This document shows positions 9,383-18,938 of a DNA stretch of 64,000 nt, piece after piece. Position numbers and translations under genes: made by a program. The notes beneath the pieces were generated by a model that was not told the DNA's origin, did no database searches, and saw only the letters and a program-made list of their open reading frames with translations. How positions within the stretch are numbered: position 1 is the first letter of the stretch; every line of letters starts with the position of its first letter. This DNA comes from Antonospora locustae (taxonomy: Eukaryota; Microsporidia), in assembly GCA_007674295.1 (NCBI GenBank), contig CM017454.1, positions 118,305 through 182,304 on the forward strand, read 5' to 3'.

Positions 9383-10330
9383 CTAGCGCCCTCTTTTGCC
9401 GAGCATGTCAAGACATGCATTGTATACACCCATATGTTCGCCGTCGCACATGCTTCTCAGAACATTCAGAAGCTCCGCCTCCTTGGCAAAAAAACGTGCA
9501 TAAAGATTCTGGATTCTTTTCATCATGGCCGTTTCACACCCTGCTTCTATGTACTGCTTCAGTATCTCGTCGTTGCGCCCATGCTCCATGAAAATCTGAG
9601 AGACAAACCATGTGCACTTTCTCTCGCGGAGGTCGTTTGGTGTCTTTCCACTTCTATTCGGAAAGAAGTCTAGATAGTCGTCCTGCATCTGGTGCAGATA
9701 TCCACATGTTTCCGAAAACTTCCTCAGGTTCTCAGGCTCCTCCTGCCCACTGAGCAGAAGCCCGAGCTTCACAGGAAAGTAGAACGTATAATAAGCATTT
9801 TTGTTGATGGACATCTGTCTGTATGTGGATGCAGAGTACCTCCTCCTAATATCTATACTGAGCGAGAAGTCGGAGACAAGTGTATCAAGTACTTGCCCAA
9901 GGGATGTCCTGAATGCAACCTCTGAAAAGGGCTTCAGCGCAGCATCTACCTGCAGATGCCTCAGATACTTCTTGCTGAGCACAAAAACCAGGTATGCATC
10001 TCGCATGGCTTTTGTCCCTCTTATCTTGTGCCAGCATCTCTTTTGGCGCCGGTATTCAGAGTTGTCCATCAAGTCGTCAAACACAACAAAGGAGCCCTGC
10101 AAAAGCTCGTTTGCCAAAGACACTCTTGCTGCATAACTCCTTGCTAGCACAGGGCCATGTGCCATGTAGGTTTGAAGAGTCAGCCTTGCACGGGTCATCT
10201 TGCCTCCGGTGATGTTGTATTCAACAAGAGTTCTCACAAAGGCCCTCTGTTCAGTTGTGTCAAAGTTGCATATCTCCTCCATGTCCCTGAGAAGAGTCTC
10301 TACGTCTGCACTACTGAAACTTGCATTCAT
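9383..10330 (-). CDS. ERG20: Farnesyl diphosphate synthase
   Basis: Condenses isopentenyl diphosphate with DMAPP/geranyl-PP to give farnesyl-PP for prenylation, dolichol and related isoprenoids. The 315-residue product has a GGKMTRARLTL region corresponding to the GGKxxR substrate motif. The first Asp-rich motif is FDDLMDNSEYRRQKRCW (DDxxD with the downstream RR), followed by a KxxxY helix region and the second Asp-rich motif QMQDDYLDFF with a downstream GKT. Length is a little below yeast Erg20 (about 350). The prenylatable CC terminus of the Rab in this window is a potential downstream user (inference). It is divergent from TSR3 with only 62 bp between starts. Confidence 0.9.
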   Translation of the reverse strand: MNASFSSADVETLLRDMEEICNFDTTEQRAFVRTLVEYNITGGKMTRARLTLQTYMAHGPVLARSYAARVSLANELLQGSFVVFDDLMDNSEYRRQKRCWHKIRGTKAMRDAYLVFVLSKKYLRHLQVDAALKPFSEVAFRTSLGQVLDTLVSDFSLSIDIRRRYSASTYRQMSINKNAYYTFYFPVKLGLLLSGQEEPENLRKFSETCGYLHQMQDDYLDFFPNRSGKTPNDLRERKCTWFVSQIFMEHGRNDEILKQYIEAGCETAMMKRIQNLYARFFAKEAELLNVLRSMCDGEHMGVYNACLDMLGKRGR

Positions 10331-10392
10331 AGATGGACTCTAGTTTTTGAACAACCCAATAATGGGCCCTGCGCAGCACCACCCGCGAACAT

Positions 10393-10908
10393 ATGATCAA
10401 AAAGGTAATATTCGACTTTGAACAGTGTGATCCAAAGAGATGCTCTGGAAAGAAGCTGCTGAGGGCAGGCAAGGTATTCACAGTCAGAAACTTCAGAGCG
10501 TTCAAGGGCATTTTGTTGTCTCCAAGGGGAACACAAACCATATCTCCCGCAGATGCAGAGTTGGTTTCAAGCAAGGGAATTGGCTTGATAGACTGCTCGT
10601 GGGCGAGGCTGGAAGACGTAGACTTCAGAAAGATGCCCTCGAGAAACGGCAGGCTGCTTCCCTTTCTAGTGGCTGCAAACCCAACAAACTACGGAAAGCC
10701 ATTCAGACTTAACTGCGTTGAAGCACTGGCTTCCGCTCTTTTTATCTGCAACATGGTCAACGAAGCAAGCGACATACTTGAGGGATTTCAGTATAAAGAG
10801 GAGTTTTTCAGAATCAACATGGAGGTTTTGGCGGCATATCGATCCTGCAGAAACGAGCAAGAGGTTATTCTAGCCCAAAACATGTATCTCGAGAAGCACA
10901 GAAGGTGA
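10393..10908 (+). CDS. TSR3: 18S rRNA aminocarboxypropyltransferase Tsr3
   Basis: Adds the 3-amino-3-carboxypropyl group from S-adenosylmethionine to the hypermodified pseudouridine of 18S rRNA late in 40S maturation. The 171-residue product has DFEQCDPKRCSGKKL at the N-terminus. It is followed by LLSPRGTQTISPAD, the GLIDCSWAR motif, and RLLPFLVAANPTNYGKPFRLNCVEALASAL, a very typical Tsr3 signature. It ends shortly after the catalytic core without the acidic C-terminal extension seen in yeast. A CACCCG tract lies about ten bases before the ATG. It is divergently arranged with ERG20. Confidence 0.92.
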   Translation: MIKKVIFDFEQCDPKRCSGKKLLRAGKVFTVRNFRAFKGILLSPRGTQTISPADAELVSSKGIGLIDCSWARLEDVDFRKMPSRNGRLLPFLVAANPTNYGKPFRLNCVEALASALFICNMVNEASDILEGFQYKEEFFRINMEVLAAYRSCRNEQEVILAQNMYLEKHRR

Positions 10909-11088
10909 TGGTGTCACATAAAGACATCTGGTCATGCAGTGTGATCACACGCTAAATTAAACATACTGAAACTAGCTTTTTACTCCAAGACTGTGCAATG
11001 GACAGTTATAGCACACTGGCCACCATACACAATGCACGTGCATGTTGCCGCTGAACTAGCATGCTGAATGAAGCTTGAAAAAGTCATG

Positions 11089-12285
11089 CTACTGCGTTGC
11101 ACGAAAAGGATCCATAAACAGCTCGTATGTTCTCTGAATGTCCGCGACAGACATTCTGACACCTCTTTTTGATGCACGAACATTAGAGAGCGTGAGGAGG
11201 TTCAGGGCATACTTGAGCCCGCCTCGAGTAGCAATGTCGACAAGCACACGCAGCGTATCGTTATCCATTCCGATGCTCTCCTCCTCACATCTTACTTTGA
11301 TTATATGTCTTAGCTCATTTTCGCTGTACTTATCTGTCCTCACAACAATGACTCTGTCCAGCAGATCCCTTGGCCAATCAAGTACTTCAATATTGTTCAC
11401 AATCATTAGAATGAGAGGCGCCCAGTCTTGCTCCACGAGCTTGTTGAAATGAATGAGGTCACTTCTTTCTAAAACATGGAGCTCGTCAATAACTAACAAC
11501 CCGTGTGTGATTCTTGCCTTGCCCTCGTTGATCATTTCCTTCACCTTTTTGTTTACCTCTTCTCTAATCTCTGATCTGATCTCCGGAGCCTCCTCCAGCG
11601 GGTTGAATTTAGAGTTTACCATATCGATGTCATGGAGCGTTGCATTGTTCACTTCCTCCACGCTTTTAATAAGCTCGCCCTCGGGGCACGGCACGATGTT
11701 TATGTCCGGATACGCATGACTCGCCTTGAAAAAAGACCTTCCAACCTTTCTAAACTTTCCGGTGGACTTGTTGAGTCGAATCACATCGCCTGTCTCCACT
11801 CTCTCACCCTTCATCTCCGCATACATCTTCTCTCCAATCTCAAAAACAGACTCCATGTCGGTTGTCTTCAGCGTCAGCTTTATTCTCCCCACCTCATGCA
11901 CCAGCTCCACAACCTCTCCCTCAACAATCTCGTATGTCTCTTTTATCTCGACAACAACATTTTTGCGCGCAGCCTGTAACAAACACTCTCCTATAGACTT
12001 TCCCTTTTTCTTCAGCTCGCACACATTTACAATGTTGTAGCTCAGACTCATTTCCTTGCTCAGCCCAATGGCAAGTGCGGTCTTTCCTGTACCCGAATCA
12101 CCGGTCAAAATCACCGGATTGTTGTATCCATTCTGAATCATCTTCTGAAGGACACCAAGAGCTCTTCTTGCTTTCTTCTGCCCAACCATGCCATCGCCCA
12201 CATCTAGGACGTCGTCCTCTGCGATTCCTAGGCCTTTGATGTGCGAGTGCAAGCTTGTCTTCTCAAAAAGCATGTTCATGTTCAT
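11089..12285 (-). CDS. RVB2: RuvB-like AAA+ ATPase, Reptin/RVB2
   Basis: Component of the hexameric RVB1/RVB2 ATPase used by chromatin remodellers, snoRNP assembly and the R2TP chaperone. The 398-residue product has Walker A GDSGTGKTA, a domain-II insertion (EGEVVELVHEVGRIKLTLKT...DVIRLNKSTGKFRKVGRSF) that fits RVB2 better than RVB1, and Walker B LLVIDELH (DELH rather than the common DEVH). A sensor-type segment IMIVNN and C-terminal helices with GGLKYALNLLT follow. The longer open frame begins at a non-ATG codon. The ATG at 12285 follows GTCCCTA on the sense strand, fitting the start context. Confidence 0.9.
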   Translation of the reverse strand: MNMNMLFEKTSLHSHIKGLGIAEDDVLDVGDGMVGQKKARRALGVLQKMIQNGYNNPVILTGDSGTGKTALAIGLSKEMSLSYNIVNVCELKKKGKSIGECLLQAARKNVVVEIKETYEIVEGEVVELVHEVGRIKLTLKTTDMESVFEIGEKMYAEMKGERVETGDVIRLNKSTGKFRKVGRSFFKASHAYPDINIVPCPEGELIKSVEEVNNATLHDIDMVNSKFNPLEEAPEIRSEIREEVNKKVKEMINEGKARITHGLLVIDELHVLERSDLIHFNKLVEQDWAPLILMIVNNIEVLDWPRDLLDRVIVVRTDKYSENELRHIIKVRCEEESIGMDNDTLRVLVDIATRGGLKYALNLLTLSNVRASKRGVRMSVADIQRTYELFMDPFRATQ

Positions 12286-12747
12286 TAGGGACGTTGTAGA
12301 ATTCAATTTTCAGATTGTGGAAGACGAAAGGATAAAGAGGTCCTAGAACACCGTTTATTAAATGAGAGAGCACCTGCGCTTGCGCAGGTGGTGCTTTAGC
12401 AAAATAACATGCGCAAAAAACAGATATGCAACGAGAAGGAAAAAGCACATTTTGTCTGAGCGAACAATGCTGTTAAAAAAAAACTGGTCGGAACACCGCA
12501 GTAGCAAGCCGTCATCGACATGTGTCTCCAGCTACCACTGCATGTCATGCATCTTCATCCCAGGTGTGTGTGTTGCAATTCTCTGCGAACTTGGCGTAGA
12601 GTAACTAAACAAATGATTCTGAATAGTACCTCGACGTGGGGTTGAAGTTTTTAGAGAATTTATAGTTTGCATGTTTTTTTTTATTGTGGTTTTGATGGAA
12701 AAAATATGTCTGGTCTGTCCTGCATGTATAAAGAGCATGTTGCTGGA
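12286..12747. other. Intergenic gap, nothing recognised
   Basis: A 462-base spacer upstream of RVB2 and downstream of the casein kinase gene, with several A/T homopolymer runs. A short inverted motif (gcacctgcgcttgcgcaggtggtgc, about 12370-12394) could fold as a hairpin. No coding sequence or RNA gene is recognised. Confidence 0.5.
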
Positions 12748-13701
12748 CTAAGAGAAAATGTTTTTAATCTTGTTCAGAAAGCTTTCATTTCCGCTCTGCA
12801 GCCCCATCTCGATAAAGTAGTCCTTGAATAGCCAGTCGTCTTCGTACTCAAGGTACTTCTGCCTCAATATCTTGTCAAAAAGGCTCTTCAGAAAGTTGTA
12901 GTCTGGCTTCTCATCAAATCCCAGTCTCTTTACATACCTGAAGTATCTAACAAGGTACTTGCTTCCGTCAATGTCCTTGCACAGACTGAACTCGTCTGTC
13001 TCGTCCTTCACCTTGCCAATAAGGAAGTTCTTCTCCTTCCCTGTTGCTGCGTTTATTCCTATCCAAGGAAGCGTCTTCTTGATGAGAAAAATGAGAACGT
13101 ACCCAAGGCTCTCCATGTCGTCTCTTCTGCTCTGCTCTATGCCTTTGTGCATGTTTATGCTTACATACCTTGCTGTTCCAGACAGTTTCTTGTCAAAACT
13201 TATCTCTATGTGTCTCTTTGTGGTCTGGTCGATATAATACTTCGACATTCCAAAGTCAACCAGATAGATTTGGTCTTTGTAGTCTACCATTATGTTCTCG
13301 GGCTTGAGGTCGCGGTATATTCTGCCCCGCGAATGTATTCCCTCGAGAATCTCTACCATACGTCTTCCGATGATGAATACACTTGACGGAGTCATAATTG
13401 GTGGTGAGTAGTTCGATATCTCGGCCAGCGACTTGTATAGTCGCTTCATGACCAGAAAGGTTCCCTTTGGTGTCTCTCTGAAGTCATGTATGTTTGCAAT
13501 TCCATACAGCCCTCTTAGCTCGCTATACACCTTGTTTTCGTTTTTCAGCTGACTTCTCTCTGCTTGCATGCCGAAGGTCTCGAGTTTGAGAGCAAATACC
13601 TCGCCGGTACCCGTGTGCTTCACTTCATATACAGTGCCAAAGCTTCCCTTACCTAGAACGCTGATTATTTTGTAATTTTCAATGAAATCACCTTTTTTCA
13701 T
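12748..13701 (-). CDS. Casein kinase 1 family protein kinase
   Basis: Ser/Thr kinase of the CK1 group. From the ATG at 13701 the product has 317 residues and begins just before the kinase fold (YKIISVLGKGSFGTVYEV, glycine loop). Lys of the ALKLE motif, RDLKPENIM catalytic loop and LVDFGMSKYY follow. The CK1 hallmark SGTARYVSINMHKGIEQSRRDD replaces the usual APE motif. The HRD His is Tyr (YRD). The open frame reaches 13881, but ATG 13701 directly follows ACACCCGA on the sense strand and gives a standard CK1 N-terminus; 13722 is a second candidate. The C-terminal regulatory tail is minimal. Confidence 0.9.
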   Translation of the reverse strand: MKKGDFIENYKIISVLGKGSFGTVYEVKHTGTGEVFALKLETFGMQAERSQLKNENKVYSELRGLYGIANIHDFRETPKGTFLVMKRLYKSLAEISNYSPPIMTPSSVFIIGRRMVEILEGIHSRGRIYRDLKPENIMVDYKDQIYLVDFGMSKYYIDQTTKRHIEISFDKKLSGTARYVSINMHKGIEQSRRDDMESLGYVLIFLIKKTLPWIGINAATGKEKNFLIGKVKDETDEFSLCKDIDGSKYLVRYFRYVKRLGFDEKPDYNFLKSLFDKILRQKYLEYEDDWLFKDYFIEMGLQSGNESFLNKIKNIFS

Positions 13702-13708
13702 TCGGGTG
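13702..13708 (-). promoter_or_regulatory. CCC start-context tract of the CK1 gene
   Basis: On the minus strand a CCC run (bases 13704-13706) lies two bases upstream of ATG 13701. It selects this Met over the longer N-terminal extensions in the same frame, which would add non-kinase sequence. Confidence 0.45.
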
Positions 13709-13993
13709 TTGACCTTGCCCATCTTCCTAACACACATAAATATTGCCTGTGTGAATTTTACGAAAACACAAACCAAAGATGGTCTTTTAAGAAACTTACG
13801 ATACTGCACACCAATGAGAACGCACGGATACAGAGCCGTGCATAATTTCTGCAGTGTGTATAAGACCAGCGAGGAAAACAAGCTCTTATAACGAAAAGTC
13901 TTTAAGTAAAAAAATTTTCTTCTTGCATTATGCCTGTTTTATTGACTACAGAGCTGCGCAATGAACAGCTAGAACACCAACGCTTGTGTGGGA

Positions 13994-15139
13994 TCAGATA
14001 GAACTTGCAAACCGCGTGTGGTTCTTGTACAGCAGAACGTCTTCATCTGTTATTCTTTCTCTTTTTGCTTGATAGCTGGCTACAAATTCCTGAATGACCT
14101 TTATACACTTGTTCTTGAGCTCTCTGGTTAGCATCTCTCCCCGTCTGTATTTATCTCTAATTTCCTCTAACTCCTCATCGCTCTCTAGAAAATGTCTGAG
14201 GTAGTGAAAAGAGACGTCTACTTCTGTATTTCCGCCAAGCTTTCTATGTTCAGCAGCTGTATCCCTCCCTCCTGAGAAGGCGAACTTTAGAATCTTGTTT
14301 TTAATATCATCTGCGGTATCTGTCAGGTAAATGGTGCTGAATGGGTCGCTTGCAGACATCTTCCTGTTCACTCCCCTGAGGCTTGGCAGAAACGAGGAGT
14401 ACACTGCTGCAGGCTTTTTCTCATTCAGAATGCAGGCCTTGTCTCGTGCGAGCCGAAAGTATGGGTCTTGGTCTATGGCAGAGGGTATGAGACACGGCAT
14501 TCCACCTTGTAGAAACGAAAACGAGCTTGCAAAGCAAGGGGCAATTTCCTTGGATGGAAACTCGATCTGCCCTATGCTTGAGCTGCTGTCAAACCCAAAC
14601 ACTTTCATTGCTTCGTTGAGACTTATGCTTTTGGATATCTTGATTGTGTTTCTGTAGAAGTTGTGAGAGTATTCCATGTTAGAAAAAACAAAGGTCTTTT
14701 TGGCGTCAAATCCAAATGCAATGATGTCCTTTATGTTCTCGCGGCCATATGCAATTGACTGATCTAGGTCCAGCTTTTTCCATAAAAACTTTTCGTCGTC
14801 TGTGATTTGGATAACCAGTGGCACGTCAAAAGTCTGTTGGAGATACTTGGTAAATATAAGCGGAATTGCGTGTCCAAGGTGTAGACTGCTTGAACTAGGG
14901 CCCCTGCCTGTGTACAGATAGAAAGGCTTGTCGATAATCTTGTCCATATCACGGTGTGCAAACACAATCTTTCTTCGAAGAAAAAAATGTGCCTTTGACA
15001 TGGTGATTTTCTCCACCTTTTTAACTAGGGTCTCGTCAACCTCCTGACATCCAAACTGCTCTACAAGTTTCTTGTAGTCAAATCCCTTGCCTCCTTCTCC
15101 CTCCACATCCCACGGAGTCACAAATTGGCTGGTATCCAT
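13994..15139 (-). CDS. WRS1: Tryptophanyl-tRNA synthetase, cytoplasmic
   Basis: Class I aminoacyl-tRNA synthetase charging tRNA-Trp. The 381-residue product starts MDTSQFVTPWDVEGEGGKGFDY, the eukaryotic/archaeal TrpRS N-terminus. It contains YLYTGRGPSSSSLHLGHAIP (HIGH-type motif LHLGH) and later RKMSASDPFSTIYLTD (KMSKS-type KMSAS). The IDQDPYFRLARD segment is also typical. The sense strand has GAGCCC directly before the ATG at 15139, ten codons into a longer open frame. No N-terminal WHEP-like extension is present, a compact form. Confidence 0.93.
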   Translation of the reverse strand: MDTSQFVTPWDVEGEGGKGFDYKKLVEQFGCQEVDETLVKKVEKITMSKAHFFLRRKIVFAHRDMDKIIDKPFYLYTGRGPSSSSLHLGHAIPLIFTKYLQQTFDVPLVIQITDDEKFLWKKLDLDQSIAYGRENIKDIIAFGFDAKKTFVFSNMEYSHNFYRNTIKISKSISLNEAMKVFGFDSSSSIGQIEFPSKEIAPCFASSFSFLQGGMPCLIPSAIDQDPYFRLARDKACILNEKKPAAVYSSFLPSLRGVNRKMSASDPFSTIYLTDTADDIKNKILKFAFSGGRDTAAEHRKLGGNTEVDVSFHYLRHFLESDEELEEIRDKYRRGEMLTRELKNKCIKVIQEFVASYQAKRERITDEDVLLYKNHTRFASSI

Positions 15140-15593
15140 GGGCTCTCTCTCCAATCTCAAAAAAAGCATTATGCATCAAGAGAACAACTGTACGCTGCAT
15201 TACAGATATGCCACAATGCAACTAGTGTACGTTCTTCCATACATGCAGATGGGCTGCAACGTACCATTGAAATGGGCATACGTAGACAGTTCTGAGAGAA
15301 ACAGCGCCTGTTTTGCATGTTCCAATTTTTATAGAAGTAACCCCAAACCCATCGCAATGAGTCATGAGCATTTAGACTTAAATGCATGTGTTACAATTGC
15401 GTGAAAGCAATTGGAGAATCAGAGAGTCGACACAGTGAAATGTCGTAGTGAGTATTCTCACATTTTATCATAATCATGTTTGCAACAGAAGCACTTTTCA
15501 CAGTACAGATATAGTCAATGCTGCTACTGAAGCCTTTTCATGGCGTAAGATCTAAGAGATGCATTCTACACTTGACAGTATGCTGCGTCCTTC
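15140..15593. other. Intergenic gap, nothing recognised
   Basis: A 454-base spacer between two minus-strand genes (TrpRS and SGT2). Only short shadow frames are seen. I found no tRNA, small RNA or repeat. Confidence 0.55.
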
Positions 15594-16238
15594 TCATTTT
15601 AGATTTAAGCTCCTGATCTTTTCTGATATATCGAGCTCGCCTCGGCTAATGCTGCCCGCTATCTTTTTGAAGTTTTCTGAGTTGATGAGTTTCATCACAT
15701 CTTCGTTCTGAAGAAGCGCAGATAAGTCAGGTCCATCGCTCTTTTTCCTGTCGTCCAGTCTTTTTATCTTTACCTCCACGTTGTAGTTGTTGGGCTCAAG
15801 CAGTTGCGCCTTCTTGTAGTATTTATATGATGTTTCGTAGTCTGTTTCTGAGTAAAAATCTCCCAGCCTTATGTAGGCCTTAGCAAACCTTGGATTCAGC
15901 TTCACTGCCATCAGGCAGTCTTCGATTCCTTGGTCGTTTATTTTAAGCATAGCATATGCAGCAGCCCGGTTTGAGTACAAAATCTCGTCAAATGGATCTG
16001 CTGCAATTGCCTCTGTGTAGCTTTCTATTGCTTCTAGATAGTTTCCCTTCTTGTACTCTGCATTTCCTTGTTCCTTCTTTTGGCGAGCGAGGCTCTTGTC
16101 CACGTTGGACTTGAGCCTTATCTCTTCCGTTTCCTTGACGGTTGCTGATTCTAGAATTCTTTCCAGGCTACTTAGTTCCTCCTCACTGAAATATTGCAAG
16201 TTGTACGAAATTGCATCTCTTATATCTTTTACAGACAT
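15594..16238 (-). CDS. SGT2: SGT2-like TPR co-chaperone
   Basis: Small glutamine-rich TPR protein that hands tail-anchored membrane proteins to the GET pathway. The 214-residue product has an N-terminal helical (dimerisation-like) segment. Three TPR motifs follow at about residues 50-160 (ARQKKEQGNAEYKKGNYLEA, YSNRAAAYAMLKINDQGIED, AYIRLGDFYSETDYETSYKYYKKA), then a short C-terminal helical region (SALLQNEDVMKLINSENFKKI). The order and spacing fit SGT2/SGTA, but TPR proteins are hard to tell apart, and other Hsp70/Hsp90-binding TPR proteins (STI1-like) remain possible. Confidence 0.72.
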   Translation of the reverse strand: MSVKDIRDAISYNLQYFSEEELSSLERILESATVKETEEIRLKSNVDKSLARQKKEQGNAEYKKGNYLEAIESYTEAIAADPFDEILYSNRAAAYAMLKINDQGIEDCLMAVKLNPRFAKAYIRLGDFYSETDYETSYKYYKKAQLLEPNNYNVEVKIKRLDDRKKSDGPDLSALLQNEDVMKLINSENFKKIAGSISRGELDISEKIRSLNLK

Positions 16239-16759
16239 TCTAGGAGGTAAAAAATTTGCATTCTTATTTGGAGCTGCAGAGAGACGCTTTTCTGCAACTT
16301 TCAGCTCAGGAGGATGCTCTGATGCAATAACTGGCTAGAACATACTAAAACAACATTTATAGAAATATGTAATACAGAATTCCACTGCTTGTTCGAAAGA
16401 AATGAGTTTTCTCTAGCTGGAGAAGCTGCATATAGGCTTGAGCAGAGAAAAAGGACACCGTGCTTAAACATGCAAAGAACAAGGAAAGAGCACGATTTGT
16501 TGGTGCATTGCTAGAAAGGGTAACTTTGTGCTTGGAACGATAAAATCTGTCTCCACAAGCTGATTTATAAGCAATACATAGCAAAAATACGCCTCAAATC
16601 TCAGAATGCAATGTCTATATGGGTTCTTATCACAAATATGCTGCAAGAGAACGTCATAGTGTACTCTTAGTATGTAATGAGGCACATGCAATTGCACCGA
16701 TGCTATTGCTTGAAAATTCTCTTCAAATTTAAAGCAGAACCCAGACAAACAAGCCTAAC
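16239..16759. other. Intergenic gap between divergent genes
   Basis: A 521-base spacer between the divergent starts of SGT2 and the first PER1 paralogue. A 94-codon minus frame (16464-16748) exists but lacks a recognisable family or start context. Nothing else is seen. Confidence 0.5.
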
Positions 16760-17596
16760 ATGGAAAAGTACATACAAGAGAATGTAAAAAAGAACTTTGT
16801 GGAGGCAAACTTGTCGCTACTAGACACAATAGTACTGCGAAAGAAAACACAAAAGCTTGAGGAGCTTTTTCATTATAGATATTGTCTATCTAGAAACATA
16901 AACAACATCAAATTCAAAGGTAGATATCCATTTCGACCGCTTCTGGGTGCTACTGAGTTTTTCTCTGCACTCTTCTCCATTGGAAACCTTGTGTCAAATA
17001 TGTACAGCTACATACACTTTATAGCCCCACTGAAATCGCAGTGCATTATTTCTAAGCTAGTTAAGACACACATGAGTATAAACATATTTACATGGATCTT
17101 TTCTGCATGGTTTCACATCAACGACACAGTATTTACAAGAAACCTGGACTACTTCTGTGGGTTTCTGAACATATGCTTTTTTTTATACTCTGCAATAGTC
17201 AGACTCACATTAGAGTTCTGTGGAGATACACATCTTTCTTTGCACAAGAATATGCTTTTTTTAATATTCACAGGCATGTATCTTGCGCATGTATGCTATA
17301 TGTCTCTTGTCAGGTTTGACTTTGTATTTCACAAGTTTCTATGCAGCACGCTTTTTGCGATGGCTTTGGTGTCCTGGTTTTACATATCGTGCATATATTT
17401 TCCCAGACAGCACTCTTTATATCTTATGGTATTTACAGGCGGGATTCTAGCAAGTGCAATGGTTGAAATTGCAGATGTGCCCCCTTTTTTCTATCTGATA
17501 GATTCACATGCTATTTTCCATCTAATGACCATGGTGTTTACTCCGTTTTATTACCTGTTTGTCAGAGACGACTTACTTCTCAATAAAGACTTGTAG
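16760..17596 (+). CDS. PER1: PER1/PGAP3-family GPI remodelling protein, copy A
   Basis: PER1 removes a fatty acid from the GPI lipid during remodelling in the ER. The 278-residue multi-span membrane protein keeps the CREST-superfamily residues. They are a Ser-x3-His in FSAWFH with Asp in the following FHIND, LDYF with its Asp, and the C-terminal DSHAIFHLMT (HxxxH). The PFRPLLGATEFFSALFSIGNL segment matches the PER1 core. The N-terminal cysteine-rich lumenal domain of yeast/human PER1 is shortened to ~45 residues. The neighbour downstream (17961) is a paralogue, evidently a tandem duplication. Confidence 0.82.
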   Translation: MEKYIQENVKKNFVEANLSLLDTIVLRKKTQKLEELFHYRYCLSRNINNIKFKGRYPFRPLLGATEFFSALFSIGNLVSNMYSYIHFIAPLKSQCIISKLVKTHMSINIFTWIFSAWFHINDTVFTRNLDYFCGFLNICFFLYSAIVRLTLEFCGDTHLSLHKNMLFLIFTGMYLAHVCYMSLVRFDFVFHKFLCSTLFAMALVSWFYISCIYFPRQHSLYLMVFTGGILASAMVEIADVPPFFYLIDSHAIFHLMTMVFTPFYYLFVRDDLLLNKDL

Positions 17597-17960
17597 ATAG
17601 AAAACTGGAATTAACTGCAGATGCCGTTCTTCAACAAAAGCATCTTGTCCATGTCTCTGACACACAAGTGTTTTATGTGATGCATAAGACTTATGTAACT
17701 TCTGCACAAAGCATGACTTGTGGCTTCTAGTTTCAAATAAGACGAATGTACAAAAATCCTATGATGAGTTCACTGCGAAAAAGTACAGGCTTCAGGTGGC
17801 AGTGTGTTCAAAAAGCGAGAATACTCTGAAAACAGCCTTTCAAAAAGACCCTCATTTCCAGAGTGGCCCCTTTTGCTACAAGAAGTGGTCCTTGATGTTT
17901 TGTAAACACTAAATTAAACAAATAGGAGATCCTTTATAAAAAGATTGTGCAAGAAGGAGT
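17597..17960. other. Spacer between the two PER1 paralogues
   Basis: A 364-base AT-rich spacer between tandem paralogues, with only a 64-codon frame (17718-17912) that resembles nothing known to me and shows no PER1 remnant. Confidence 0.5.
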
Positions 17961-18809
17961 ATGAATCAATGTATAAGAGACTGTGTCATGGCAAACATTA
18001 AGAGCAACAAGCAATCCATCTGGGATAAAATAAGTCGCAGAGGAGTTGTAGAAACCGTTGGAAAAAAGTGTCACTACAAATGCTCTGTAAGTATGAATGT
18101 CAGACACATCAAGTTCAACAATAAGTATCCCTTTCAACCTATTTTTGGTGGCGACGAGTTTTTTTCTGCGTTGTTTTCATTTGGAAACCTTCTATCATCG
18201 GCCATATCCTACTATCTCATAGCCAGCAACATCAAAGGAAACTCTGATCTTGCAAAGTTGAACAGACTGGCGATCAGAAGCAACATTCTGACATGGGTTT
18301 TCAGCACAATATACCACTACCACGTATGCCGAGTTACGAGAGACCTTGATTATTTCTTCGCCTTCCTAACCATTCTTATGAATTTCTACATCTTCCTCCT
18401 AAGATTGCTGTACGTTCACAGACAGAAGGAATCCGTTGAAAAGATACATAGAAGACTCAGGGCACTTGTTGTGAGTATATATGTCTTTCACGTATACAAC
18501 ATGTACTTTGTGGAATTCAACTTTAAAATACACAAGAATATATCATCCATATTCATAGGAATTAGCGTGCTAATATGGTTCTACCTTGCACGTACGTTCA
18601 AGCAACTTCCTCACTCAAGATATCTTCTTGTATTTGCAGCAGGAGTCTGCATAAGCGGCGTGATAGAGATGTGCGACATGCCACCTCTGTACTACCTGCT
18701 GGACTCGCATGCGATATATCATCTCATAACTATATTTCTGCATCCCCTCTATTACTTATTCATAAAATACGACATGGAGCACCTTACAGACACACAGAAA
18801 ACACAATAG
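17961..18809 (+). CDS. PER1/PGAP3-family GPI remodelling protein, copy B
   Basis: A 282-residue paralogue of the gene just upstream, alignable along its whole length (PFQPIFGGDEFFSALFSFGNLL versus PFRPLLGATEFFSALFSIGNLV). It retains the Ser-x3-His (FSTIYH), the Asp of LDYF and the C-terminal DSHAIYH, but the Asp of the FHxxD motif in copy A is replaced (YHYHV). It has multiple membrane helices. Since the presumed hydrolase core residues remain, it may be active on a different GPI lipid or act as a partner of copy A (inference). The start ATG follows AAGGAGT, with no CCC tract. Confidence 0.75.
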   Translation: MNQCIRDCVMANIKSNKQSIWDKISRRGVVETVGKKCHYKCSVSMNVRHIKFNNKYPFQPIFGGDEFFSALFSFGNLLSSAISYYLIASNIKGNSDLAKLNRLAIRSNILTWVFSTIYHYHVCRVTRDLDYFFAFLTILMNFYIFLLRLLYVHRQKESVEKIHRRLRALVVSIYVFHVYNMYFVEFNFKIHKNISSIFIGISVLIWFYLARTFKQLPHSRYLLVFAAGVCISGVIEMCDMPPLYYLLDSHAIYHLITIFLHPLYYLFIKYDMEHLTDTQKTQ

Positions 18810-18938
18810 ACATACCGTAATTCTGATACGACATGTGTAAGGGATTCTTGTGCTCTAAACAGCAGTATACCACTGCCTACAGATACCACAGGCCCTTGAA
18901 ACAGAATAAGTCTATTTAATTAGCGTTTGTTTGTAAAC

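Noticed and set aside
16464..16748. A 94-codon minus frame upstream of PER1 copy A
   Set aside because: No start context, no recognisable motif, and it overlaps the presumed promoter of the divergent genes.
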